DNA from: Strongylocentrotus droebachiensis
Taxonomy: Eukaryota; Echinodermata; Echinoidea; Camarodonta; Strongylocentrotidae
Length of the DNA: 64,000 nucleotides
Direction: 5' to 3'
Assembly: GCA_035222895.1 (NCBI GenBank)
Contig: JAVYIG010007185.1
Coordinates: 41,851 to 105,850 of the forward strand
The notes beneath the pieces are model-generated. The model did not search any database, was not told the origin of the DNA, and was given only the letters and a program-made list of their open reading frames with translations. Positions 13,001-28,000 of the stretch are shown in pieces. The position numbers were made by a program, and so were the translations under genes. How positions within the stretch are numbered: the stretch's first letter is position 1; the number at the start of each line of letters is the position of its first letter.

Positions 13001-16000
13001 TAGAAGAAGAATAAGTAGTAGTTGTCATAATAGTAATAGTAGTAGTAAAATTATTATTATTTTTACTATTTAGGAGAGATGCCAACCTCTTGACACAAAA
13101 AAACAGACTGAATATCCTTTAAAAAAAAAAATCAGATTTTCACAAAAACTTGACAATACCACTGGCCCGTCGGCCCCGGGGTCAGTAAAATTTCAGAAAA
13201 ACGTTTTACTGGTAGGCCTAATTACGGTCTAGTAAAATGTTTGCTCTTCAATTAAAATTTAATGAGAAAGTTGTAAGGTGTATTTGGGGGTTGCGGGGGT
13301 TTACTTGTACAGGTGTATATGTTTCTATGCGATTCCGCTGTTTTTATGGGTTTAAAAATCGTATTTTAAGAGGTGATATCGGATTATCGTATTTCACTCT
13401 TATCATCGTACTAAATACGATTAAATCGTCCTGGTTGGCATCTCTGATTTAGTATTATCATTAAAAAGTGACACTAACATGCAACCAGGTCGATGGAAGA
13501 TGAAGTAGTAGTTGTGCCATTGTTCACAATACTGTACACAGTCATAGTGTACGTATTGCCTGGTACTGTCAGATTATCGCAAGACGCCATGTAAGATGAC
13601 TGGCTGGTGTCTTCAATGGTCGCTGGGGATGCATCACCAAGGCTACATGAGATGCTGTAACTCTCGACCGCGCTGTCTGGTTGTGCCCAATTTGCGCTCA
13701 CAGAATCCGTGGTTGGAGATCCTTTTGTGAGGTCAACTCCAGCAGGTGCTACATGGATTAAAGAAATCATATTCAAGGATACTAACCTATTGATAACATT
13801 GGAAATGGACAAAATTTGTTCTCCAGTTTTCTGTAGTGTATTACGAAATGTATACAAATATTACAATCTTGCTCTTTATATGCCATACAAATAAAAATCT
13901 CCCTATGCCACATTGGTTTCATCATAGATGAAGTGCAAGATTAATCTACACTTGTAGGATTGTCATGGAGCCAGTGAAGACCGTAAATGTGTAATTTTCC
14001 AAATGCCGTTGGGTTGTACAAAGCAATCCTCCCGTTAGTTTATACCCATTGTTTTGTGCCAAAGTGTGTGTATGGCAAACGAGCACGTATTCAGAAAGGT
14101 AACGTAAGTAACCGAAGTGTTAATGGAAAAAATTCTTATGAAAAAAGTTGTGATCAAGATTTGCTTGTTGTCAATAATAAAATATCTATATATAAACCCC
14201 TGCAAAAAAAAGTTTGGAAACTCAAGTTGTTTGATTATATCTCACTTTCAATGGAACAATCATTGCTATGTTTAGTAAAATTAGAAAACATGTTTATTCC
14301 CCTTTAAAATGACTTTTCATGAATGGAAAACAAGGTCAAAAAAGAAAAGTTGCAAAATACACTGCTCTTCTTGTGCATTCTTTTTTCTTTGTAGAGTGTA
14401 GGGCTGCTTTGTAATAATGCAAGTGCTTACCAGTGCATTTATGAACTTTTCACTTTTGACCCTGCCCCATATTCTGATGTACTGCTCATTCCATGGCTAC
14501 AAAATCTGAACAAATATGGTATCATCTTAAAGAGGAATAATCATACTGCCGAACGAAAATAATCAAAGCAATGATTATGCCATGACAAGAGAGAGATAAT
14601 CAATCAAACTTGAGATTCTGAACTTTTTTTGGGCAGGTTTATATAATACTATAGCGCAGGATAGTACTTATCCACTACACCACAACACGTCTGCAATCAA
14701 ACTCTGACAAATCCAATCGATGGTCTACTGTACTTACATGCATGCACCCCTACAGTTTGGACAGCACTGAGCTTGCCGTTGCTAATAGCAACCACTGAGA
14801 GGTCGTATTCCAGTCCAGGTGTTGGTAACCCAATGCAGTAAGCTGTAAAGCTATCACTTGTTGGACTAGATTCTACGGGAATAGATGCCGGGGAGGCAGT
14901 ACCATCGGAGCATGTGATATCGAAGGTATCCACCACACTGTCAGGGATTGTCCAAGTAGCTGAGATGGCGGTATTATTGGAAGGACCTTCCGATAGACTC
15001 ACAGCACTTGGTACTGGTTTAATATAGAAATAAAACATATTGAATTTCATGAAATCGTGCATCGGTTATACAACAAATGCTCTGGCTATAATTGCTCAGT
15101 CAACTACAACTACATTATACGAAAAGTGCATAGTTTAGTTTTACAGTTCGTATTTATTGTGTCCCGTCTGAACATGGTATAACAAAAATGGTAAAACGTC
15201 ATACAGCAAAACGGATGTTTCACCATAATTTTGAATGAAAAAATTAATAAAGAATCAACTAGGGCCCATTTGTAATGTGAATGTTATATTGTAAGAAATC
15301 CTGAATTTTTCTTGGTGGGGCTTATCATCACTACACACTGATTGGCCAACTGTCATCTAGGCTGACAAACATCAATTAACTTCTTTAAATCTAGTTTTTT
15401 TAGCCTCCCTTTCTTTACATATTTTTTCACACGTGTCTACAGGCCTTTTGCTATACTATAATTGTTAAACAAATATTTTACACAATTTTCATATTAATTT
15501 CTGTAATCACTCAAAGAAATACTGTACTTACAAGCAGTGATTGTGATGTTTGATGCTGGACTACGTTTACCGTAGCTGACTGAAATCACAGAGATAGTAT
15601 AGTTATCTCCAGGAGTTGATAGCCCAGTACAAGATGCTCTCAGGTCGCCTGAGGGGTCTACCCGGTCTGGTGAAGCAATCCCATTATTGGAACAGGAGAC
15701 GTCATAATATTCCACTGTACCACTGGGCATGCTCCATGATGCAGTGATGGTGGTAGTATTCACCATGGCACTCTCTTCATTCAAGGTGACTGATTCAGGC
15801 ACTGAAAGAAAGGATACAACATAAATGTGTGAATATTATCTCCTTGGGTGCATGCCCATAAATGTAGGGTACCTGGTAGGGATGTTGGCAATTGCAAATT
15901 GATAAAATACAACATCCTTCAGAAGAAAAAGTAACGGGCAAAATTCACTATTTTAAAAGTCAACTCGACAACCAATGGTCAAATAGTCGAATAGGTGCCT

Positions 16001-19000
16001 GAAGCAGTCACGTTGGATGAAGAGAGTGACATGGTAACTACTGACACCATCGCTGCATCATGGACCATGCCCAGTGGTACAGTGGAATATTATTACGTCT
16101 CCTGTTCTAATAATGGGGTTTCTTCACCAGACAAACTAAGCTGACACTTTACATACATGTACATGTACTTCTACAGACCTTTTCAAAACTGGTTTCTTTA
16201 TAAGATACCTTTTACAGGGGTGTATTCTCTTTTTTCCCCCTAATTTGTTTAACAAAAATAATTGTCTATTATATAAATTTCAGATAAATTTCTTTTGGTG
16301 TAATCGCTCAAAGAAATACTTACAAGCAGTGATTGTGATGGTTGAAGCTTGACTACGTTTACCGTAGCTGACTGAAATCACAGAGATAGTATAGTTATCT
16401 CCAGGATTTGTTAGCTCAGTACAAGATGCTCTCAGGTCGTCTGAGGGGTCTACCTGGTCTGGTGAAGCAGTTCCATCAGAACAGGAGACTTCATATGATT
16501 TCACTGTACCTCTGGGCATGGTCCATGATGCAGTGATGGTGGTAGCAGTTACCATGTTACTCTCTTCATTCAAGGTGACTGCTTCAGGCACTGCAAGAAA
16601 AGACACAACATAAATGTGTGAATATTATCTCCTTGGGTGCATTCCCATAAATGTATTGTCCCTGGTAGTGATGTTGGCAATTGCAAATTGATAAAACTCA
16701 ACATGTCTCAACATGTTTTAGAAGAAAAAGTAACAGGGAACAATATCTAATTTTAAAAGTAAACTGTATTTTTTTTAAATCATGCAGTCTTGAATGAAAG
16801 AAGACTAGTTTCATTCAATAATGAACCGTGGCATGAAATTGCACCTACCGGTAGTACAAAAAGTTAAATTCTCAACATCTTTCTGATCTAAACAAGCCAA
16901 GCTTAAAGGTAATACAAAGTTTTGGGAAATTTTGAAAAATGGGTGGATAGTAATTCTTTACAATTTTGATAAATTTCAAATAGCGCCTACGGCTGTACAA
17001 TGGTAGCTGCGACCATGAAAATCGTAGAATATGTAGTTGTGATATATAATTTTCGAACAGCAATAGCTAAATGGTCGATTTTAGTCGAGAAACATTGTTT
17101 TATAGCTTAATTAATATCTTGACCTTGAGAGGGAGCTATACAACACAAAGTCTTTATTACAATTTCATAACTTTAGACTTAGTTTCGACCGCGACAACGA
17201 TCACTGAATATTGTAGGATCGCATATGCTTCCAATATATTCATTTGAACCAAATTCATGACCCCATACCAAAACTTTGTATTACCTTTAAGTTGTGGTCT
17301 AATTGGGTCAATGCAATAACTATACAGTTTGGGCATATGTAGAAAATCTGTGTATCGGATGGAAGAAATAATTTTCTGGGCTCCAATCAACATGATCGGG
17401 GCCCGGATTACAAACTGAATTGACTCAGCCCAAATTATACAATTTCAACAAATACTTAGATACAATGTACCAGTACATGTAGAAGAAAATGGCTCATATT
17501 TACTGGGGTGAATAGGAACAGAAGTTGGAAAAGTTTTTTTGACATTTAATTTTTCCTTCCAGAGAAGTGATACATACATCTTCATTAAAATTATTCATGA
17601 CGGGTTTCTGATATGAAAAAGGTCTGCGTCCAGATGGAATCTTAGTTGACACTTCACATACAGTACATGTACATGTGTAGTAATTTCCTCATTTCATTCT
17701 TCTTCATTTCTCAATTTCATTTGTTATTTTGCAAACCCGATTTGGGAGGACATTATCTTCTGAGATATACAAGGAACTGCCACTCCTATATATTTGTCAA
17801 CAAGTGTCAGCTTAATGGCACAATGGACCTGGTACACTGCAGTTATCACCCTTACTTCCCAGAATTGGTATAGTACTCTCTTTGTTTTAATCCTGCTTCC
17901 CAAGAAGGAGCAAAACAACATCTTCTTTATCATCTTCACTTCTTTCTTCAAAGACTTCTCAAAGTTTTCTCATCGAGGCAACACGTTAATTCGAGAACGT
18001 CATCTCTACTACCATGATTTGTTTCCTGCATACACTTGAAGCGAATTACTTCTATTTCAATTCAAACCTCTTACATCTCATTTTGGAGAATCTTCATAAT
18101 CATATTTCTCTGCAATTCACTCAGAAAAAATTCCTAAACATCGCTTGTGCTAGCCAATTATAGTTTGTGTGATATCATCTGTGGTGATTTTGTGGTGTAC
18201 AACTTTAAGATAGTGCAATATTTGGAGCAGTTCTATTTCTTATTGGAGGATTCATGATTCAAGTGAGATTGGTTTTATTCATGCTCAGCGACCATTTCCG
18301 CTTCACATGTAATTCAACTGACTTCTTCAAAGCTGGTTTCCTAAGATGATTATTTTTCAGGCGTGTATTACTGTTTTTCCCCCTTAATTTGTTAAACAAA
18401 GTTATTGTCTACTACAAAAATTTCATATAAATTTATGTTGGTGTAAAGGCTCTTAGAAATACTTACAAGCAGTGATCGTGATGGCCGATGTTGAACTATC
18501 TTTACCGTTGCTGACTGACGTCACAGAGATAGTATAATTTCCTCCAGGATTTAGACCATTACAAGATGCTGTCAGGTCGTCTGAGGGGTTGACCTGGGCT
18601 GGTGAAGCAATCCCATCAGAACAGGAGACTTCATAGTAGTCCACTATACCATTGGGCTTGGTCCATGATGCAGTGATGGTGGTAGTAGTTGCCATGTTAC
18701 TCTCTTCATTAAAGTTGACTGCTTCAGGCACTGCAAGAAAAGATGCAACATAAGTGAATACTTTCTCCTTAGGTGCATTCCCATAAATGTAGGGTACCTG
18801 GTAGTGAAGTTTGCAATTGCAAATTGATGAAACTCAACATGTTTCAGAAGAAAAAGTAACAGGCGAAATTCACTATTTTAAAAATCAAAATGCGATTTTA
18901 GAGTCCATCAAACAAATTTCACCTAGTACAAAAAGTTAAAACTTTAAAGGTATAGACCAGTTTTGAAAACGCCTCCCTCTCAAAAAATGAAATGGAAGCT

Positions 19001-22000
19001 CTTATTACCAATCACGTGAAAGAATACGTTTTGACTAATACGTGATGATACAAATTTTGCTGGGAAACTGCCTACCAATTGATATATTTGGTAAATTATT
19101 AAATCTATCCGGACCAGATAGATATCGTGTACGTGTCGCGTTGTCCCATATACATATTTCTGTGTACAGTGGTTCTAACTTTACCAAGACCTGGCCAAAT
19201 TTCTTATCATTTTGATGATTCCAGAACCTTGCAGTACACACAAATACTTATATGCTAGATGATCAACCTTTTCTGAACGATTTCATAACGTTTCTTTCAC
19301 AATGCAATCGGATGACCAGAACTGGTCTTTACCTTTAAAACGCTTTAAGAAATACTTACGAGCAGTGATTGTGATGGTCGATGCTGCACTGAGTTTAGCA
19401 TTACTGACTGTTGTCACAGAGATAGTATAGTTATCTCCTGGAGTTGATAGCCCTGTACAAGATGCTGTCAGGGTGTCTGAGGGGTTGACCTGGGCTGGTG
19501 AAGCTGTTCCTTTAGAACAGGAGACTTCATAGTAGTCCACTATACCATTGGGCATGGTCCATGATGCAGTGATGGTGGTAGTAGTTGCCATGTTACTCTC
19601 TTCATTAAAGGTGACTGCTTCAGGCACTGCAAGAACAAAAAGGCAACATAATACCTCGTTCAGATATGAAGTGGTAAAACAGGGGATTTTTAGAAATGAT
19701 GACGAAAAGTGTAATAGGCATCACATTTCTGGTTCTCATAACAAAGAGCTCAGTGAATAGGCATAAGACCTTAGTTGCACACAGTTGCCATTCATTTACG
19801 CGTAATTTGTTGTGGTTTACTGCATCATATCTGAACGAGCTTAAATATGCGATTATCGGGAGGTCATCAATAGATTCAAGGGGTCTTAAAGGAATGAAGA
19901 CTACTTTCATTTGATAATGAACTATGGCATAAAATCTCATCTAGTATGAAAAGTTAAATTTATCTGTCTTTCTGATCTGCACAGGTCAAGTTAAGTCAAT
20001 GTAAAATCTATACTGTTTTGGCAAATGGAGAAAATGGGTGTTTCAGGAGAAAGAAACAAAATCTGGGCTCCCATCAACATGGTCGGGGCCTGGATTAAAA
20101 AACTGAAACGACTCAGGCCAAATCATAATATTAAAAAAGAACCAAGGTACAATGTACATGTACCAGTATATGTAGAAGAAAATGACTCCTACATGTATTA
20201 ACTGGAATATAAACAAACATTGAATAGGCATGTTTTCCTTCCACAGAAATGATATGGACATATTCATCGAAACTATTCATGACGAGTTTATGATATGAAA
20301 AGGGTCTGCGTTATTACTGGGAAACAAATTATGGCAAAATGCTTTTCAAATATTTGCTGATTTCACCCTGATTACCGGTATTCAGTCATGTTTGAAAAAA
20401 ATGTATATGTCAAACATAAACAACTATTTGGCCTTCCCTAAATGAAAACAAGTAGAAACAAAACATGTAAAAAGAATTAGTTAAGAGTATACATGTGTAC
20501 CAGACTGCAAAAATGAATGTGTGGTTAAAATACAAATGCATTCAAACTCAAGATGATGGATGTAAGCGCCAATGGTAAAATAAAATTCTCTTCAACAGAA
20601 CGTGAAATTGAATTATAAATCAAATACGTTTCTGGGGGTTGCTGATACATAATTTGTATGCCAAAAATATGATGCAAGGTCAATACATACATCTTGTGCA
20701 ACAAGAAAAAACAAATCCACATGTGAATATACAAATCATTTCTTTCTTTCTTTATGTCATGAAATTACAGATACATGTAAGATTAAAGCTGCATGGAAAA
20801 CATTTCACAGAATCATATTTTTGAGAGGTATAAACTCATAATCCCTTGATTAGCAACAAAATGAGCAGAATTGTTTGCACATGGACACATCATGGTAGTG
20901 CATGAATGATGAAGCATATGCAATGCATCATGGAAGAGTGAGGAAAATAGTCTTTGACGACAAAGAGCTGTTCAAAGAGAATAATTATGATAATATTGGA
21001 TATCTATAAAGCACCCATATCCACCATGCAAGGTGCTCGAGGCACTCTAATACTACTCCGCCACTGCTAGGCTACCGATTTTGGTGCTCACAGCAGTCAA
21101 GGAATACCCATTTAAAATCTGGGCAGAGAGCAGCAAATGTAGATCAACGTCTTGCCAAAGGACATTATTGCCGCGGCAGGACTTGAACCTCGTACCAAGT
21201 GATCCACAGTCTGACGACGTATCCACTAGACGATGACGCCTCTTACAAGATTGAGTTCTGGGGCCCGTTTCACAAAGCCTTTTTTCAATGACAAATGACA
21301 AAAATCAGTGACAACTCTGCTGATAACCAATCAGAAGCAAGGATTTCAGTAGCTTATAACAAAGACTGTCATTTGTCACTGATGACAAGTTTTGTGAAAC
21401 GGGTCCCTGGTAAAGATTGTCTTACTACGGACATGATACTAAATGAATTTTCCCCCCAAATGTTGCAGATGTTTCATGAGTAATGTATGATGACACATTA
21501 TCATACTATGGATGTGGTGATTATATGGGTAGTAAATGTGACTGGAGCAGATGATAATTCACCACAGTTGCGTATCGAGTGCAATACATGTACTCACAAG
21601 CTGTCAATACAATTGATGCTGAATTTCTCTGCGTATTACTCAAACTGGTGACGGTCATTGTGTAATTTCTTCCTGGAGTATCCAGACCTGTGCAAGAGGC
21701 CAGATACTCCACGTCTTGGGCTGGATAAGTTGTTTCATTGCCATCGCTGCACTGAACTTCAAACTCTTCCACAACACCTCCCGGAAACTGCCAGGTTGCA
21801 CTCACAGAGCTTGTAGAAGAAGTATTAGCAACTAAGTTGACGCTAAGAGGTACTACAGGTGAACAATGTATGGAGAATGTCTTACTATTGATGGTTTATC
21901 ATGAACAAATTTGTTGGATGATTCAAGAGAAGTGAAATATATGTATAGAACAGTTTCTGAGAGTAACTAGGAAGGATATATTTAACTCCAATGATTATAA

Positions 22001-25000
22001 AGGGCCAGAAAGAGTCTTTACTTATTTGGGTGTATTTAAAGTGCATCTTCATTTACATGTACATGCGAGTCCTTATTCATAGCAAACCCAAAATAACGGA
22101 AAAGAAAACATACAGATGTACTTTATTAGCTAACTCCAAACTTTCTGAACTCCAGAATTGATGTATCAAAACAGATATCAATAGTAGGGGAAATTCCACC
22201 TTATCATATTAAACAGTTTCATTTGACAAAAGTTCAGCAGACTTGGTCAATTGTTTGCCTTTCAAGAAGAATGTATTTATTCTGATAATGTCACTTGTTG
22301 GAAGGAACTTCATAATGGTCAATCTCTGATATCAATCTTAATCTGCTGCTCAATGACAATGTACATGTTTTTTAGAGTTGACATGTGTGTATGAAATGAA
22401 ATCTTGGGCAATTTTTTGTCATGTTTGCTCCTTCAATCACTTACAGGCTGTCAACACGATGCTCGCTGAATTTTTCTGCTCGTTGCTAACGCTTGTGACA
22501 ACCATGGTGTAATCATCACCAGGATTCAAGACACCATCACAACTAACTAGGTAACTTGGATCGGGGTAAGTCTGATTAACAAGCACTGCCGCGTTACTCT
22601 CGGTACCGTTGCTGCAGTCCACTTCAAAGACGTCCACCGATCCTCCAGGATAGGGCCACATGGTACTGACAGAGTTTATTGTAGAGGTACCGGCGGTAAG
22701 GTTGGCACTAAGAGGTACTGAATTTCAAATGTATACATTTACTTTTATTAAACATGTATAAAGACTGTCCGAAGGGAGAAAACTATAAGGTATGTGGTCC
22801 TTGAAGATAGGTTGTGTTTAAATACAGGTTCTGTTAGGAGGATGTTTCTTTGAGGAACACCACTGAGGTTATAGATAGGTACCGGTAGGTGTCCTTTCTA
22901 GATAGGGGTTGATATTAAAGCACTGCCAGTTTACATGTTAGGGGAGGAATGACTTGATAAGGGTAAACAAAGGCTGCAGTGACAACAATGCTTTTGCTTA
23001 CTTCTTCTGCTGATGAAATTACAAGTTTTCGAGCATTACTGGAGTCATAGAAAGATATTTTCATATACATGTATGACTATGTTCATGAAAATCAGCATTT
23101 ATTGGACACTGGAGAGCTGAGTATGCAAGCATTTATAAAAGAGAGTTCAAAGCAGGTAACAGATTTTGTACAAGCAGGCTCTTATTGATTTTTAACAAAC
23201 ATTAAAAACAGTAAAAATATATTTGCTGCGGACGAACATGCTGACAAACATTTCAAGCTTCAAAGAAAATATATATACATTGCAGAGAATGTGATGGTAA
23301 GGTTTCATGGTAATATTTCAAGTCAATGGACAACTTGATGAACGTGCAAAAGAAAAATTCAAGCATACTGTAAATGCCAAGAACATGCAATGTTGCCTCT
23401 TCTGCGTTGAAGATAAAGTTGAGCTCTGGTCAAGTAATTGCATTGTGAAAGAGAATCTCTGGAAACAATTACCAAAGGTTGATCATGTAGCATATTAATA
23501 GTGTATAGTGTGCGGTTTTGGAATCATCAAACTGACAAGAAATTGGCCTCGTCTTGCTAAAAGTCACATGCACTGTACACAGAAATGTAGAAATGGGACT
23601 ACACGAACATGTGGCATGAAAGTATGGTCCACACAATTTAGCCGTTTCTTTTCAAATTTCAAACCAGAAGGGCATTTGAAAAGCCATCCTTTTCAGGGGA
23701 CATCTTTTCTGTGATATCCTTCCACAAAAAGAAATGAAAATCTAACAAATTACATTTCACCTTTCCCAAAGCTCAACTTTCTGTCAGAGAAGATGATTTG
23801 GAATTGATAAAATTTGATGTTATCAGCAATGGTCATTTCATTACATGGATCAAAAAATAAAGGGAGCGACTTACAGGGGACAACGTACACAACCATGGCT
23901 GGTCTCACCCAAGTGAATGATGAAGACCAGATTGCTAGGACAGAGGCCATAAGGGATACTCCTACAGCGTAGGAAAGATGGACACTAAACAACGACACGT
24001 CTGATAAAGTTTAATTAGTGAACATGAAAGATCAACTTACCTGCAACAATGTACACGACCATGGCTGGACTCTCTCCATTGTTTTCCAGGGTGACAACAC
24101 TAACTGAGTGATTGCCCCCTGGTGTGACTCCATTACAAGTCACCTCAGTAGCTAGACCAGTATTAAGAGGAAAGTTAGGCGATGGGGCACCCTCAGAGCA
24201 GGCCACTCTGAACCCATCAGCTCCATCTAATGCATCCCAGGTGACTGTGATAGATGTGGTGCTTGATGAACTCTTTCCAAAAGTCACTCCTTCTGGAGCT
24301 AAAGATTAAGAAGATAAATGTACATTTATGTCAATGTTGCAAAAGATGAAAAGCTTCCACCTGAGTACAATGGAAGTTACAATTCATGCCATGTCCACGA
24401 AAGCCAATTGTCCAAAGAGAATATAGAATTATGTCTTATGATTAAGAACTAAATTGGTGTACACTTATCCAATCTTCTTCTTAAAGAACAATTTATTCTC
24501 TGAATGACCTGATGACCCTCAAACTGTGTCCAACAGCTATAATCTCAGCTGTATCTTACTTCTTTTCTTCATTATCATTTACATGCTAGCATATGATAAT
24601 TTTCTCATCCCATTGTCTAGTGGAAACTGGTGGATCCTGCATCAATGCCTATGGTTTCCACACAAAAACAGTAGTCAATCGAATAAAATCTACATGACTC
24701 GAAGTGTCATCATCTTTCATAAACCAACAAAGCTTCTTTAATGGATAATCCTTGTATCTTTTCCGGGAATCCTACTTGGTTCCAGAATCTAAAAAAAAGT
24801 TTGACGGTCATTGGTAGGTTTAATAGTGATCCTTCAATTATTCTATCTTAGTTCACAGACAGCCCGCTTTATTTCAATATTCAACCAGGCAGCTAAAACC
24901 ACCAACCAGAAGCATGGTGTTTCTTATATGCCGGCGTAAAGGCCGCAGTATTTTCGAAAGAGAAAATATCAAAGAGTCTGGGTGCGGCCTATGGCACTGG

Positions 25001-28000
25001 TTTTTTTAACTTATACCAAATGTGTCCACAAATGGGTCCAAAATGAAATTATATTTACTCACTTCAAACTTGTATTTTTAGGATCAGGACTAATCATATT
25101 TTTGAGAAATGCAAATTCTGGACCTTAATCTATCTCCTTATTTATTCACCAGATATGAATACTTTGAGTTTTTACAATTTTATTGTGAACTATAGCATAT
25201 CTAATAACTGTGATATAAAACTCATTTGCTATTATCTACACCTTTAAATATGTTGGGTCTTTAAGAATATGTTTCAGAGATTATTCATGCAAATTGTTGA
25301 GTTTCTATCTTGAAAAATACAGATTTTGTATCCCTTGAAAGTGAAAAATAGCTCTAAATTAGGGTTTTGACAATAACAAGTTTTTATTTCAATAGGTAAA
25401 ATGCTTTTTTCTTAGGTCAAACTTATTTTATTATAACAACTGATGATATAAGGTAAATACATGCCAAAAAATTGGGAACCAGTGCATTGCCTAATAATTT
25501 TCATATGGCACATCACTGATGTTTCGGACGTTACACACTGTTAACATTATAAGTTTATTCAAGTTAATTGCTTTTCTTTAGGTATTATTGACCTCAGTTA
25601 CATTAATTGTTTGCAGAAAAATACTTCTGTAACATTTATGGAAAAAAATTGTGCAGTTTTAATTAGTTTAGCACATACATGTATACCAAGTTTGTCTTCA
25701 TCGACCACTCAATTTATGTAAGGTATATTATTCATTTCAAGAACGTGTATCGGTAGTTAAAAATGCTTATGTGATCTAACAGTGAAATATGAAGCTAATA
25801 GCAATTGTAGTCATCAAAACTCCTTAGAAAATTCACTTACAAACATACTCTTTATTGCATGTTATGAACAACAGTGTGAAATGTATACTATGGTTTGTTT
25901 CGGATGTTACACGATGTTAACATTTCAATGAGATCATCAATTTCTACAAACTCTACAATATAGATGTTTAATCAGCTTGCTAATGTTCTTTGCCTTCAAC
26001 TATATAGTGTGTCATTCAATAATATCACTAACACATACATGTATGTAAGCACTGAAACATTGACAAATCTTTTAAAAAATAAAACTATAAAAAAGTACCC
26101 CCAGTCATGTAAGTACGGTAATAAGAAATAAGTGAATCCTAATGTATGTACATCTCGAGAATGAGACATTTTTGATGTATTTTAAAATTGTGTATGTTTT
26201 AGGTTATAATACTACTGTAGTAACAATCATCCTTTACCACTATTTGTATTAGGAGGCCGTTTCAAACGACAATATGTTTTAATGCTCTTAAATAAGTATT
26301 TATTTATTTTTTTAATAGATGACCGATTGATGAATAAATGGATTGATTGGTTGGTCGGTTGGTTGGTTGATAGATCTTAACTCTTGTTGTGCCTATATTA
26401 CAGGTGACAAACAATATACAGTGTAGGTTAAACATGTACCGTATTTGCCGGCGATAAGGCCGCAGCGCCGCACCCCCAACTTTGACATTTCGTAGAGGAA
26501 AAAACACAAAAACGGACAGCCCATTTATATTTCACACTAGTGTAGAGTTGCGGTTCTAACAGATAATTCCTAGCACTCTTAACACAGAGGCAGCCCAGCA
26601 GACATGTTGTAGGATTGATAACTACTAGCTAACTGACCAGGTTTTAATGTGTAAAAGCATTACAGCATTCTATGTAGCATTCCACATACATTCCATGCAA
26701 AGTAGAATAAATCAATAAATATTCATATAGTCCCTTACAAGTATAAATCAACATCACAAAGTATTCTTGAATATTCAAACATAAACAAAGGGTATATATT
26801 GAATATTCATAGTATATGTAAATTATACTATGTAAGCTTGACTGCATCAGGTGAACATTGAAACCAATGAGAGAGATAGATAGACAGATGAAAGGATGGT
26901 GGATGAAAAGGGTGAATGTGAATTAGGGATGACCTATTAATATGAAAGGGATGAATCATGGATATGAAGGGGAGTTTCAGAAGTTCAAAATAAATCCCTA
27001 CACTAGCTTATACATTTTGTATGTACATGTATGCATACATTTGAGGAAGATACTACATGTATATGTTTAGGATCATTAAATAAGGTATTACTGGTACTTT
27101 TCTTTTCTTTTATACATCTATGTACTTTCTACACAGATTAGTTACGTGTACTGAGTGCCCTTTTTAAAAGGTATTTTCAAATGAAAATCCATATTTCCCA
27201 TAAATTTTTAGAAAAACATTTTAATTTGCTTGATTTTATCAACTTTATTTATACCTGTATCATACCCGTGTCATGTACATGTACACTGGGTATTGCTTAA
27301 GTGGGTGATTTTGAGCTTTTGTAACCTACCAAATAGTTTAGATTGACCATACAATCTTTGGTTATATGACATAATTTGGAACAACCTCTGTAAAAATGAA
27401 AACGTGATGATTTGCAAACACACAGCAATGTAAATAGCAAGAGGAGAGGTTGAACAATTGAAATTTCCTATTCTCACATCTATCTTTGCCCCTCATTTGA
27501 ACTAGTTAAAGTATGAAAATGTCTGTTAACAGTTTAATGTAACATCCGAAACGTGCTAACAGCATAACAGAAAGTGCTGTTAAAATGGCTGAATAATTTT
27601 TATAAGTCACTTTTATTGAGATTTTTTCTGATAAATTACAATTAAGGATATACTAAAGCAGCCAGGAATGCCTTTGCACCACAAAGTGTGGCTTCAATAT
27701 TTATGTTTTATAAGTCAATTTTGCAGAAAATTTAGATATTTTACGGAAATTTTCTTTTTTGCATCATATTTCTTCATATTTTTATATTTAGATCTAAATG
27801 AAATTATCAAAATAGTGTTTTTAACAGGAGTGTGCATTGTGAAATCGTAACTTGCACATATGATCGAAAATTAGTTGAAATTTGCAAACTATGTGTTAAC
27901 AATCAAATAGTGTAACGTCCGAAACACCCTTTTTGAGTTTACACAAAATTATTGGATTTGAAAGACCTGATTTGTGTTTTGACTTGTGTTAAGACTTATA

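Noticed and set aside
7431-19626. A conserved C-terminal Cys (TAC-K) in each FN3 domain
   Set aside because: That codon is formed by reading into the donor; after splicing the junction codon is Leu in most exons.
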